Shown: positions 26,417 to 34,340, counted from the first letter of the stretch. The stretch: DNA of 64,000 nucleotides from Bradyrhizobium zhengyangense (GCF_022012435.1 NZ_JAKLUA010000007.1:248001-312000), one strand, 5' to 3'. Notes: generated by a model from the letters alone, not told the origin. Translations and numbers: made by a program.

Positions 26417-27370
26417 TCAGCCACCTAACCTCACCCCCGCCACCACCATCACCACCACCGGCAGCGTCACCGCCGCCAGCAGCGTGCACAGCGCCACCGC
26501 GCCCGAGACCGGGTTCACCATCCGCTGATACTGAACCGCGAAGATGTACGCATTCGCGCCTGTCGGCATCGCCGCGAACAGCACGACGACGCCCGTTACG
26601 ATTGGCGGCAGGTTCAAGAGCTTGGCCAGTGCGAACGCCACCGCCGGCATCGCCAGCAGTTTGAGTGCGCTGATCGCGGCGACGCTTCCCATCTCGCCCT
26701 TCACCTCGAAGCGGAACAGGGTGATGCCGAGCGCGATCAGGGCGGCCGGCGATCCCGCCTGCGCGAGCAGCTCGATCGTCTTGTCGACGACGGGGTTGAG
26801 GCCGAGGCCGGTGAAGCGCCAGATCACGCCGAAGCCGATCCCCAGCATCAGCGGATTTTTTGCAAGATCCGCAAGGATCGGCCAGATCACCGAGAGCACG
26901 GAGCCCGTGCGCTTGCGGCTGACCAGCTCCATCTGCAGGATGCCGCACAGCCAGAGCAGCGGCGTGTTCACCGACAGGATCAGCGACATCGGGCCCGCGG
27001 CCTCGTTGCCGAGCGCGGAGAGCACCAGCGGAATTCCTAACATCACGATGTTGCCGTAGACCGAGCCGATCGCGAACACGACGCCGTCCTCGCGGTCCTC
27101 GCGCCGCTCGCGGATCAGCGCGGAGATCAGAAGCGCCGCGATCCAGGTGATGGCGAGCGCGCCGTAATAGGCGCCCCACATCCTGTAAGGGCTGACGTCG
27201 GGGAATTCCGAGACGACGATGGTGCGGAACAGCAGCGCGGGGATCGCGATGCTGAAGGCGAATTCGGAGATGCCCTTGTGCGCGCCCTCGGAGACGAAGC
27301 GAAACAGCACCGACGCATAGCCGGCCGCGATCAACGCAAACACCGGCGCGACGATCAACACGGTGGCCAT
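26417..27370 (-). CDS. AEC family transporter (auxin efflux carrier type)
   Basis: 317-aa inner-membrane carrier with about ten hydrophobic segments in two five-helix halves, beginning ATVLIVAPVFALIAAGY. Conserved features include NTPLLWLCG and KNPLMLGIGFG in the middle and MPTGANAYIFA near the C-terminus. Family members export organic acids or auxin-like compounds; the substrate here is unknown. The ATG at 27370 has GAGGACC upstream; an in-frame ATG at 27406 is less likely. Confidence 0.87.
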   Translation of the reverse strand: MATVLIVAPVFALIAAGYASVLFRFVSEGAHKGISEFAFSIAIPALLFRTIVVSEFPDVSPYRMWGAYYGALAITWIAALLISALIRERREDREDGVVFAIGSVYGNIVMLGIPLVLSALGNEAAGPMSLILSVNTPLLWLCGILQMELVSRKRTGSVLSVIWPILADLAKNPLMLGIGFGVIWRFTGLGLNPVVDKTIELLAQAGSPAALIALGITLFRFEVKGEMGSVAAISALKLLAMPAVAFALAKLLNLPPIVTGVVVLFAAMPTGANAYIFAVQYQRMVNPVSGAVALCTLLAAVTLPVVVMVVAGVRLGG

Positions 27371-27570
27371 GCGGTCCTCCCCCTCACGGGGATTTCGGCC
27401 GACCACCCCACGCGCCTCTCGATGCTGCCATCATGCCGGTGTTTTGCCCGACAAGTCAAAGGAAAATTCGTAAAATCCGTAAATTGCGGGAATTGGCGAG
27501 GCGGCCCAGGGGCCTGGCTACTGTGCATGGGGTTGTTTTGGAGTTTGAGGGAGGGGCCGCCCCACCCACC

Positions 27571-27696
27571 GCTGTCATCCCCCGCGAAAGCGGGGGATCC
27601 AGTACGCCGCGGCCCTTCGGCTCCATCACAACCGCCTCGGGGTACTGGATCGCCCGGTCCAGTGCGCAATTGCGCACAAGGCCGGGCGATGACAGC
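27571..27696. repeat. Composite palindromic repeat (GCTGTCATC type) with central GCGCAATTGCGC
   Basis: The outer arms GCTGTCATC (27571) and GATGACAGC (27696) and inner arms GGATCCAGTA / TACTGGATC are inverted. The right unit contains TGCGCAATTGCGCA, the left unit CCCCCGCGAAAGCGGGGG. No gene is seen in the rest of 27371-27824. Confidence 0.65.
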
Positions 27697-27824
27697 GGAG
27701 AAGCCAGCAAGCCCTCGCCCCTGTTGCCGAGACCGCACAGGTCCGAGCTTTCGCCTCGGCCCTCGTTGCCAACCAACGCCCGTTCACCCACACTCCCGGC
27801 CTGTTCGACATTTTGGGGGGACCG

Positions 27825-28181
27825 ATGCCGGTATCTCGCGTCACGACGTCCAAGGCTACCAAGTCGATGGCTGCTGCGAGCCTCTCGCTCGCCCTCGCCG
27901 TTCTGGTCCAACCGGGCATTGGCCTTGCCTACACGCCCGAGCAGCAGCAGGCCTGCTCGCCGGATGCGATGCGGCTGTGCGGCGAGTTCGTGCCGAACGT
28001 CGATGCCATCACCGCCTGCATGGTCCAGAAGAAGGCGCAGCTGTCGCCGCAATGCGCAGTGTTCTTCCGCCGCGGACCGGAGCCAAGCGAGGTCCGCGCC
28101 GGCGCGCCCGTCAACATCAAGCCGGTCGCCGCCAAGAAGGCCAAGCCGAAGGCGAAGAAGAAAAAGACCGACGACGGCTAG
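27825..28181 (+). CDS. Secreted Cys-rich small protein
   Basis: 118 aa. A signal peptide (about 1-35, ending GIGLA-Y) precedes a compact domain with four Cys spaced C.......LCG........ITACM........SPQC, similar in pattern to GLG1/Cys-rich repeats. A Lys-rich tail (KKAKPKAKKKK) follows. It is likely periplasmic or envelope-associated. The ATG at 27825 follows GGGGGGACC. Monocistronic; a hairpin with T-runs on both sides is found about 150 bp downstream. Confidence 0.7.
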   Translation: MPVSRVTTSKATKSMAAASLSLALAVLVQPGIGLAYTPEQQQACSPDAMRLCGEFVPNVDAITACMVQKKAQLSPQCAVFFRRGPEPSEVRAGAPVNIKPVAAKKAKPKAKKKKTDDG

Positions 28182-28324
28182 GCGCGTTCCCTTCGCGAAA
28201 CCCCGTCATGCCCCGCGCGTCATAGTGACGCGAGGGCGACACCAGCCACGCGACAGCCACCGGACTCGTTTTGTTCGCGCAAAGCCGGCGCGCCGGCTTG
28301 CAGCAATTCCCATCGCCTCTGCTG

Positions 28325-28374
28325 AAAAAAGCGCCGCCACGCTTTGCGCGGCGAGGTTGTGGCGCTGTTTTTCC
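28325..28374. terminator. Hairpin with A/T runs on both sides
   Basis: GCGCCGCCAC (28331-28340) pairs with GTGGCGC (28359-28365) with a bulge and a GCGCGGCG-containing loop. A6 lies before and T5 after, so it could end transcripts in either direction. No gene is seen in the rest of 28182-28583. Confidence 0.5.
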
Positions 28375-28583
28375 CGCGGGAGTGCTTGAAAAGCCTCGGG
28401 ATTGCCGGCGCGAACAGCTGATCATGTCTGTTCATGTCATCAGTCGCGCAAGGCAGTGTGACTCAAAAGCCAACACGTCTTGTTATTCCGTTGCGCCTCG
28501 TCGACTGCCGATAAATTTTTCTTTCACGAATCAGCGCGGTGATTCATTTTCGCGACCTGGGGTCAATCTGGGAGGCCAGAGGT

Positions 28584-29261
28584 ATGAACGTTATTGTTTT
28601 TGCATCGCGTAAAGGCGGCTCGGGCAAGAGTACCCTGGCTGCACATCTCGCTGCGCAGATCAAGCAGAGCAAGCAGGTGATGCTGGTGGATGCGGATCCG
28701 CAAGGTTCGCTGACGCTGTGGCACAAGCTGCGGGGCACCAACGAGCCGCCGATCAAGGCGGCCGTGAACTCGGTCAGCGGCATCGTCTCCGCGGCCAAGC
28801 GCGACGGTTACGAGTGGGTGCTGATCGACACGCCGCCGAATCTCTCGGCCGTGGTCGACGACGCCATCAAGAACGCGACGATGGTGGTCATCCCGGCACG
28901 CCCCGGCGTCTTCGACGTCAACGCGGTGCAGGAAACCATCCAGATGTGCCGCGCGGCGCGCAAGCCCTACGCGGTCGTGCTCAACGGCGCTCCGGCACGT
29001 CGCGACGAATCCGAAAGCCCGATCGTCACCATCGCCCGCGAGGCGCTGGCCAAGTTCCGCGCTCCGGTATGGGGCGGTCAGATCACCAATCGTTCGGATT
29101 TGTTGATGGCACTCAGCCACGGCGAAGGCGCGCGTGAGTATCAGGCCGAGAGCCGTGCGGCCCAGGAAATTGCAAGACTGTGGGCGGCGATCGAGCGTTC
29201 AGTGAAAGCTATTCGCGGCACGGCGTCGGCGTCAGGCGCAATGCACAAGCAGGCGGCATAA
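28584..29261 (+). CDS. Orphan ParA-type ATPase
   Basis: 225-aa P-loop ATPase with the deviant Walker A motif KGGSGKST at residues 10-17, Walker A' DADPQGS and Walker B-like LIDTPPN. This identifies the ParA/MinD superfamily, ATP-dependent dimers that position DNA or protein cargo on the nucleoid. No parB or parS is near, so it is not the chromosomal parAB pair; plasmid-like or cargo-positioning roles are open. The ATG at 28584 follows GGAGGCCAGAGG; an in-frame ATG at 28539 is unlikely. A terminator follows. Confidence 0.87.
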   Translation: MNVIVFASRKGGSGKSTLAAHLAAQIKQSKQVMLVDADPQGSLTLWHKLRGTNEPPIKAAVNSVSGIVSAAKRDGYEWVLIDTPPNLSAVVDDAIKNATMVVIPARPGVFDVNAVQETIQMCRAARKPYAVVLNGAPARRDESESPIVTIAREALAKFRAPVWGGQITNRSDLLMALSHGEGAREYQAESRAAQEIARLWAAIERSVKAIRGTASASGAMHKQAA

Positions 29262-29288
29262 TTTCATTCAATCATTCCCCGGACGACA

Positions 29289-29312
29289 AACGCGCAGGGT
29301 CCTGCGCGTTTT
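29289..29312 (+). terminator. Intrinsic terminator after orphan parA
   Basis: Perfect 10-bp stem AACGCGCAGG (29289-29298) / CCTGCGCGTT (29301-29310), then TT; the paper loop is 2 nt, so the real loop opens by two pairs. Confidence 0.7.
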
Positions 29313-29336
29313 GCGTTTTCAGTGATGATGACGACG

Positions 29337-29504
29337 TTACGCGACCATCAGCATGTAGAACACGATCACCGGCGACAGCGTCAGGATCACCGACCAGACG
29401 CCGACGGCCCAGAGAATGTCTCCGGTGGAAAAGCCCTGCTGTTCAGAGTCGTCGAAGCTTTGCGCGGCGCCGTAATGCGGCACCATATCGTTCTGATTGT
29501 TCAA
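29337..29504 (-). CDS. Micro-membrane protein (55 aa)
   Basis: Too short for usual cut-offs. From a TTG at 29504 (GGGGGCGAT upstream) it reads MNNQNDMVPHYG..., or 49 aa from an ATG at 29486. One C-terminal membrane helix follows an acidic N-terminus: WSVILTLSPVIVFYMLMVA ends the protein. The helix matches the one in the gene at 29637 (W-x-V-x-L-x-L-x-P-V-x-x-F), so the two are probably paralogues. Function unknown; inner-membrane location expected. Confidence 0.65.
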   Translation of the reverse strand: MNNQNDMVPHYGAAQSFDDSEQQGFSTGDILWAVGVWSVILTLSPVIVFYMLMVA

Positions 29505-29636
29505 GATCGCCCCCGCGATTTCTTCGCTTATGGGGACAACGATACGCGGGATGTTTTAAAATTCCGGCTCAGCGCCACGCTCGCATTTTGAGCGCATTTG
29601 CCACCACGCATTAACCATCGCCGCGGTCTTGGCTCG

Positions 29637-29783
29637 TCAGGCGAGCCAGACCCGGAACAGCAGCACCGGCATCAGGCCGAGCATCACCGCCCAGAAGCCG
29701 AACGACGATACCACCAGGATTCCCTGCAAGAGATCGGCAGGCGCGAACATTTCCGCCGCGGTCGGGCGAACGCGTTGGCCCAT
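29637..29783 (-). CDS. Micro-membrane protein (48 aa), paralogue of neighbour
   Basis: From ATG 29783 (AAGGGGGA about 8 nt upstream; another ATG at 29789 sits too close to it) it reads MGQRVRPTAAEMF..., with a membrane helix FWAVMLGLMPVLLFRVWLA at the end. The pattern W-x-V-x-L-x-L-x-P-V-x-x-F repeats that of the 29337 gene on the same strand. A GGCTCG/CGAGCC hairpin overlaps the stop. Function unknown. Confidence 0.65.
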   Translation of the reverse strand: MGQRVRPTAAEMFAPADLLQGILVVSSFGFWAVMLGLMPVLLFRVWLA

Positions 29784-29900
29784 GGTCATTCCCCCTTGTG
29801 AAAGACGTCGATGGGGGAACGATAGGCGCCATTGCGTAAACGAGACGTGGATGCGCCATGCGGCAGCTGCGAAGAGCGTTGGTGTGCGGTTAACCACGGG

Positions 29901-29928
29901 CGCCTCTCCCCACGCGCGGGGAGAGGCG
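29901..29928. repeat. Single REP-like hairpin behind dapA paralogue
   Basis: CGCCTCTCCC (29901-29910) pairs with GGGAGAGGCG (29919-29928), a perfect 10-bp stem. It lies 10 bp beyond the stop of the minus-strand gene and may mark its mRNA 3' end. It is of the same CTCTCCC class as at 8140 and 20411. Confidence 0.55.
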
Positions 29929-29937
29929 AACGAGGAG

Positions 29938-30846
29938 CTACGCTGCGACCTTGACCCGCCGCTCGATCTCGCGATCGAGCGCGGCGGCGAGCTCGCTGCT
30001 GACTTCTACCATCGGCAGGCGCACCTCGGGGCTGTCGATCAGGCCCGTCCGCCACAGCCAGTACTTCGCCGGCGCCGGGCTCGGTTCGGTGAACAACAGC
30101 CGCGTCAGCTCCGCGACCTCCTGCCAGTGCGCCTCTGCCGCACCTTGGTTGCCTTGCTTCAGCTCGCTGTAAACGGCAGCGAAGGTCGCGGTCTCGATAT
30201 GGGCAGACAGCAGGATGCCGCCGTCGGCGCCGTCGCCGAGCGCCTCGAAGTAATTCGCGTCCTCGCCGGTCAGCACGCGAAAGCTCTTCGGCCGGTCGCG
30301 CAGCAGCGCGATCGACTGCTCGCGGCTCGCGCCACAATCCTTCAAGCCCACGATGTTGGGATGCTCGGCGAGCCGCAGCATGGTCTGGTTGGTGATGCCG
30401 ACGGCGCAGCGATAGGGAATGTTGTAGAGCGCAAGCGGCCAGGCGGCGTGATCGGCCAGCGCCTCGAAATGCGCAACGATCCCGCGCTGTGACGGCCGCA
30501 CGTAATAGGGGCTCGCGATCAGATAGAAGTCGATCGGCCAGTCCGCGGTCTCGTCCAGCCGCTCCTTCATCCGCGAGGTGTCCACGCCTGAGAGCCCGAG
30601 GCCGATCGGAACGTTGCGGCGGCCGGTCGCCATCTCGTCGCGGACGATGGCAACGAGGTGTTCGAGCTCGGCCTCGCGCAGCGTCATGCCTTCGCCTGAG
30701 GTCGCCCCCAGGATGAAGCCGTCGATGCTTTGCGCGGCGTAGTGTCGCGTCAGCCGCCGCAGCGAGATCTCGTCGAGACGACCGCTCCGAAACGGCGTCA
30801 CCAGCGGCAGCCACAGCCCATGCATATGGGTTCGCAAATCAGTCAT
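29938..30846 (-). CDS. Dihydrodipicolinate synthase (DapA) family aldolase
   Basis: 302-aa class I aldolase of the DapA/NanA family. The Schiff-base lysine is in NIVGLKDCG, the proton-relay Tyr in ALYNIPYRC, and the pyruvate-carboxylate loop in GATSGEG. The canonical reaction is pyruvate plus aspartate semialdehyde to the lysine precursor, but the family includes many other keto-acid lyases and this could be a paralogue with another substrate. The ATG at 30846 is preceded by an ideal AGAAGGAGAT ribosome site. A long, structured leader with an intrinsic terminator lies upstream (see 30893-31024). Confidence 0.85.
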   Translation of the reverse strand: MTDLRTHMHGLWLPLVTPFRSGRLDEISLRRLTRHYAAQSIDGFILGATSGEGMTLREAELEHLVAIVRDEMATGRRNVPIGLGLSGVDTSRMKERLDETADWPIDFYLIASPYYVRPSQRGIVAHFEALADHAAWPLALYNIPYRCAVGITNQTMLRLAEHPNIVGLKDCGASREQSIALLRDRPKSFRVLTGEDANYFEALGDGADGGILLSAHIETATFAAVYSELKQGNQGAAEAHWQEVAELTRLLFTEPSPAPAKYWLWRTGLIDSPEVRLPMVEVSSELAAALDREIERRVKVAA

Positions 30847-30892
30847 GTTCTTATCTCCTTCTCGAGGATGAGCCTGAGACGGAGGGCACATG

Positions 30893-31024
30893 AAAAAACC
30901 CCGTCCAGGTGGCGGGGTTTTCGGGATTGGCTCGCGATGACGAAGTCAGCTAGCGCGCGCAAAAATCCGAGGTCCCCGGATGGGGGCCTTTTTTCGAGAC
31001 GATTGCGCACGACTTCGTGATCAT
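30893..31024 (-). ncRNA. Candidate structured RNA: dapA-paralogue leader or sRNA
   Basis: Read on the minus strand, a start near 31024 (promoter at 31031-31059) gives about 130 nt with no good frame. It forms nested helices: ACGAAGTC (31011-31018) with GACTTCGT (30940-30947); GCGCAA (31003-31008) with TTGCGC (30957-30962); and GGCCCCC (30982-30988) with GGGGACC (30971-30977). It ends in a perfect terminator AAAACCCCG ... CGGGGTTTTTT (30895-30921, T-run on the minus strand), about 50 nt before the aldolase ATG. The layout fits a terminating riboswitch-like leader or an independent small RNA. Family unknown. Confidence 0.45.
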
Positions 31025-31030
31025 TTGGAA

Positions 31031-31059
31031 ATGATGCGGGGAACGCCCAAAACTGTCAA
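31031..31059 (-). promoter_or_regulatory. Sigma-70 type promoter for the structured RNA
   Basis: On the minus strand TTGACA (31059-31054) is a perfect -35, with a 17-bp spacer and CATCAT (31036-31031; 4 of 6 to TATAAT). The predicted start near 31024 coincides with the 5' edge of the nested helices. Confidence 0.45.
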
Positions 31060-31087
31060 TACACGCGGAGGGCGAAGGTCTGATTGG

Positions 31088-31119
31088 GCAGAAAAAAAGC
31101 CGGACCCGAAGGCCCGGCT
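31088..31119 (-). terminator. Intrinsic terminator behind the LysR gene
   Basis: On the minus strand AAGCCGGG / TCCGGCTT forms a stem with a GCCTTCGGG-type loop, followed by TTTTTTT. It lies about 175 bp after the LysR stop and separates it from the leader RNA. Positions 31120-31292 hold nothing recognisable. Confidence 0.75.
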
Positions 31120-31292
31120 TAGGTATTGGCCACGTGAGGCCGACACAATCACCTTCCAAGAGGGATTACTGAACTCCCGCGCCACTGGAGGAGGGGGACA
31201 AATGCGCAACGCGAAGGCTCAGCGTAAAAACATTATGGGCTTGACCCGCGCCATGCAGCAACCGTCGAGGTCGCATGTCAGACATGCGGAAA

Positions 31293-32216
31293 TCAGGACG
31301 GCCAGCGCTGCGCCTTGCTCACCACGAAGTCGCGGAACACCTGCACGCGCGCGACCGTCTTCAGCTCTTCCGGATAGACAAAATAAGTGTCGAGCTGGAT
31401 CGAATCCGATTCGCCAAACAGTTGTACGAGGCGGCTCTGTTCTTCGATCAGATAATCCGGCAGCGCGGCGATACCGAGACCCTGCTGACAGGCGCGCACC
31501 AGGCCCAGGATGTTGTTGACCCTGAAATAGGCTTCGCGCGGACCCGAGCCATTGCGGCCGGCTTCGACCAGCCAGTTGCGGTTCTGCAGATGCGGCGCGA
31601 AGTTGCCGTCGGCCAGCGTGATGATGCGGTGGGAGTCGAGCTCCTCCAGGGTGCGCGGCGTGCCGAAGCGCTTGATGTAGTCGGGCGAGCAATAGGCGTG
31701 GAAGCCCATCGCAAAAAGCTTGCGCTGGATGAGATCCGGCTGTGTCGGCTTGCGGGTGCGGATCGCAACGTCCGCCTCGCGCATCGACAGATCCAGTTCC
31801 TCGTCGGTGACGATCAGCGAGATCCGGATCTCCGGGTAGAGTGCGGTGAACTCGCCGAGCCGCGGGATCAGCCAGTTGATGCCGACGCCGGGCGTGGTGG
31901 TGATCTTGAGATCGCCGCTCGGCCGCTCACGGCTGTCGGTCAGTTTCGCGCGCGCCGCCTGCAGCTGCATGAACACGTCATGCGCGGTGCGGAACAACAG
32001 GTCGCCCTGCTCGGTGAGGATCAGGCCGCGCGCATGACGGTGAAACAGCGAGACCGAGAGCTCCTGTTCCAGCGCCGAGACCTGGCGTGACACCGCCGAT
32101 TGCGACAGGCCGAGCTGTTCTCCCGCATGCGTGAAGCTGCCCGCTTCCGCCGCCGCGTGAAACACCTTCAGCTTGTCCCAGTCCATATCCGTAAATCCGT
32201 CGCGTGTTCGGGGCAT
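31293..32216 (-). CDS. LysR regulator, LsrB/VtlR-like
   Basis: 307-aa LysR-type regulator. The N-terminal winged helix-turn-helix (about 12-70: DWDKLKVFHAAAEAGSFTHAG...LSQSAVSRQVSALEQ) and the helix LFHRHARGLILTEQG closely resemble rhizobial LsrB and Brucella VtlR; the remainder is the effector-binding domain. In relatives this regulator controls redox homeostasis and small RNAs. It starts 5 bp after the trxB stop, on the same strand, as lsrB does in Sinorhizobium, so the pair is an operon. Start ATG 32216 (MPRTRDG) or 32186 (MDWDKL). Confidence 0.88.
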   Translation of the reverse strand: MPRTRDGFTDMDWDKLKVFHAAAEAGSFTHAGEQLGLSQSAVSRQVSALEQELSVSLFHRHARGLILTEQGDLLFRTAHDVFMQLQAARAKLTDSRERPSGDLKITTTPGVGINWLIPRLGEFTALYPEIRISLIVTDEELDLSMREADVAIRTRKPTQPDLIQRKLFAMGFHAYCSPDYIKRFGTPRTLEELDSHRIITLADGNFAPHLQNRNWLVEAGRNGSGPREAYFRVNNILGLVRACQQGLGIAALPDYLIEEQSRLVQLFGESDSIQLDTYFVYPEELKTVARVQVFRDFVVSKAQRWPS

Positions 32217-32221
32217 GATCG

Positions 32222-33187
32222 TTATTCCGCTGCCGCGCGCTCGCTGGCGCGCAGGGCCAAGAAACGTTCGGCCTCGAGCGCTGCCATGCAGCCGAGGCCT
32301 GCGGCCGTCACGGCCTGGCGATAGGTTTCGTCGGCGACGTCGCCGGCCGCGAACAGGCCGGGCACGGAGGTCGCTGTCGAGTTCGGGGCGACCTCGACAT
32401 AGCCCGACGGTTTCAGCTTGACCGCGTCTTTCACTAGCTCCGTTGCCGGCGCGTGGCCGATGGCGACGAACACGCCGTCGGTCTTCACATCCGTCAGCGC
32501 GCCGGTCTTGACGTTCTTGAGCCTGATATGGGTGACCTTGTTGGGGTTCTCGGTGCCGCAGATCTCGTCGACGGCGGAGTCCCAGATCACCCTGATCTTC
32601 GGATGCTTGAACAGGCGCTCCTGCAGGATGCGCTCGGCGCGGAAGTGGTCGCGGCGATGCACGATGGTGACCTGTGAGGCATGGTTGGTCAGGTACAGCG
32701 CTTCCTCGACCGCGGTATTGCCGCCGCCGACCACCACAACCTCCTTGTTGCGGTAGAAGAAGCCGTCGCAGGTGGCGCAAGCCGAAACGCCGCCGCCCTG
32801 GAATTTTTGTTCCGAGGGCAGCCCGAGCCAGCGCGCCTGGGCACCGGTGGCGAGGATCACGGTGTCGGCGAGATAGACATCGCCGGAGTCGCAGGTGAGG
32901 CGGAACGGTCGCTGCGAGGTGTCGAGCTTGATCACCAAATCGGTGACAATCCTGGTGCCGACATGCACTGCCTGCTTTTCCATCTGTTCCATCAGCCAGG
33001 GACCCTGGATCACGTCGGCGAAGCCCGGATAGTTCTCGACGTCGGTGGTGATGGTGAGCTGGCCGCCGGCCTGCATGCCCTGGATCAGGATCGGCTCGAG
33101 CATCGCGCGCGCGGCGTAGATCGCGGCGGTGTAGCCGGCGGGGCCGGAGCCAATGATGACGACCTTTGCATGAACAGGAGCGGACAT
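32222..33187 (-). CDS. trxB: Thioredoxin reductase TrxB
   Basis: 321-aa flavoenzyme passing electrons from NADPH to thioredoxin. FAD motif GSGPAG lies near residue 14, the redox-active disulfide is CATC at residues 137-140, the NADPH motif GGGNTAVEEA follows, and the second FAD contact is GLFAAGDVAD. It is the first gene of a two-gene unit with the LysR regulator. It is divergent from the Lrp-type regulator, with two palindromes in the shared intergenic region. Confidence 0.96.
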   Translation of the reverse strand: MSAPVHAKVVIIGSGPAGYTAAIYAARAMLEPILIQGMQAGGQLTITTDVENYPGFADVIQGPWLMEQMEKQAVHVGTRIVTDLVIKLDTSQRPFRLTCDSGDVYLADTVILATGAQARWLGLPSEQKFQGGGVSACATCDGFFYRNKEVVVVGGGNTAVEEALYLTNHASQVTIVHRRDHFRAERILQERLFKHPKIRVIWDSAVDEICGTENPNKVTHIRLKNVKTGALTDVKTDGVFVAIGHAPATELVKDAVKLKPSGYVEVAPNSTATSVPGLFAAGDVADETYRQAVTAAGLGCMAALEAERFLALRASERAAAE

Positions 33188-33295
33188 ATTTGCGGACGCC
33201 TTTCACGGGGGATTTGCAGCGCGGGCGCGGAACGTGCCGGGAGGCCTCGCGGAGGCGCTGAAATATCAGAGCTAATCTAAGCGTTCTGGTGAGCT

Positions 33296-33367
33296 ATGCA
33301 AGAATTGCATTCCCTGTCGGCGGATTTTTCCAACAAGGAACAAAAGTCGATTGCGCTGCACGCGCAA
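33296..33367. promoter_or_regulatory. Two palindromes between trxB and the Lrp-type gene
   Basis: ATGCAA GAA TTGCAT (33296-33310) and TTGCGC TGCAC GCGCAA (33351-33367) share TTGC/GCAA half-sites. They lie in the divergent promoter region and could bind the Lrp-type regulator (autoregulation) or the LysR protein. Confidence 0.4.
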
Positions 33368-33454
33368 TAAAATTGCTCATTTGGCACAGACTGGGCTATG
33401 AGGATTGCGACAGACCCACCCAATACCGCCGATAAAGCCAGGAGTTCCAATCAC

Positions 33455-33934
33455 GTGTCGCGGAACCTAGACGAGATCGACCTCAAGATTCTGTCCGAAA
33501 TCCAGGCCGACGGTCGAATCACCAATGTCGAGCTCGCCAAACGGGTCGGTATTTCGCCCCCGCCCTGTCTGCGCCGGGTCCGGGCGCTGGAGGAGGAGGG
33601 TTACATCCACGGCTACCGCGGGCTGCTGGATGCGCGAAAGCTCGGTTTCGACGTCACCGTGTTCGCCGCCGTGCACCTCTCCAGCCAGGCGGAAGCGGAT
33701 TTGCGCGCCTTCGAGGAGTTCGTCCGCGCCGAGCCGCTGGTGCGGGAATGCTGGATGCTGTCCGGAGAGGTCGATTTCATCCTGAAATGCGTCGCCCCCG
33801 ATATGGCGACCTTCCAGGACTTTGTGACGCACCTGACCGCGGCGCCGCACGTTCGCAACGTGCGCACGTCATTGGTGCTGCACAATTCGAAATACGAGGC
33901 GGCGGTGCCACTCGACGTGAAGGGGCGGCGGTAA
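33455..33934 (+). CDS. Lrp/AsnC family transcriptional regulator
   Basis: 159-aa regulator: N-terminal helix-turn-helix (NLDEIDLKILSEIQADGRITNVELAKRVGISPPPCLRRV region, about 1-60) and C-terminal RAM domain (about 70-150) for effector binding and octamer assembly. It begins with a GTG at 33455 having AGGAG 9 nt upstream; an ATG at 33398 would add 19 residues but lacks a ribosome site. It is divergent from trxB. The target is unknown; local or global amino-acid control is usual for the family. Confidence 0.88.
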   Translation: MSRNLDEIDLKILSEIQADGRITNVELAKRVGISPPPCLRRVRALEEEGYIHGYRGLLDARKLGFDVTVFAAVHLSSQAEADLRAFEEFVRAEPLVRECWMLSGEVDFILKCVAPDMATFQDFVTHLTAAPHVRNVRTSLVLHNSKYEAAVPLDVKGRR

Positions 33935-33944
33935 AAACGAAAAG

Positions 33945-34340
33945 TTACCGCCGCAGCGCATCCACGCTGATCGGACCGCTTCCGGCGGCCGCGAGGAAGA
34001 GGCACGCGAAGCACAGCACGATCGCCAGCGCGCCGTCGTTGACGACGGGAAAGAAGCTGTGCGGCATGTGCTCGATGAAATAGGCGAAAGCCATCTCACC
34101 GGACAGGATGAAGGCCGCCGGTCGCGTGAAGAGGCCGATCATCAAGAGGCCGCCAGCTACGAATTCGAACATGCCGGCAATACCCCAGAGCGACAACGGC
34201 GTGACGTCGGCAAACATCTCCACCGGCGGAAACTTGAACAGCTTGGCGACGCCATAGTGAAAGAACATTAGCCCAGCGACGAAGCGGAAGAGGCTAAGCA
34301 GATAAGGCTGGCTTCGCGCAGCGATGCGATCGATGTCCAT
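33945..34340 (-). CDS. DoxX family membrane protein
   Basis: 131-aa inner-membrane protein with four hydrophobic segments and the DoxX signature LLSLFRFVAGLMFFHYGVAKLF at the N-terminus and FEFVAGGLLMIGLFTRPAAF in the middle. Function is uncertain (in other bacteria linked to redox stress or quinol oxidation). The ATG at 34340 is chosen because GGAGG lies 5 nt upstream; the ATG at 34343 is 2 nt from it. It converges with the Lrp-type gene, 10 bp apart. Confidence 0.82.
   Translation of the reverse strand: MDIDRIAARSQPYLLSLFRFVAGLMFFHYGVAKLFKFPPVEMFADVTPLSLWGIAGMFEFVAGGLLMIGLFTRPAAFILSGEMAFAYFIEHMPHSFFPVVNDGALAIVLCFACLFLAAAGSGPISVDALRR

Noticed and set aside
30891..30941. Possible plus-strand leader peptide MKKPRPGGGVFGIGSR followed by a terminator
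   Set aside because: It has a ribosome-site-like GGAGGG, but no gene follows on the plus strand and there is no run of a regulatory amino acid; the minus-strand reading explains the hairpins better.
32217..33206. Extension of the LysR frame upstream to 33206, giving a 637-aa fusion
   Set aside because: The added part is out-of-frame trxB; the LysR family N-terminus begins at 32216 or 32186.
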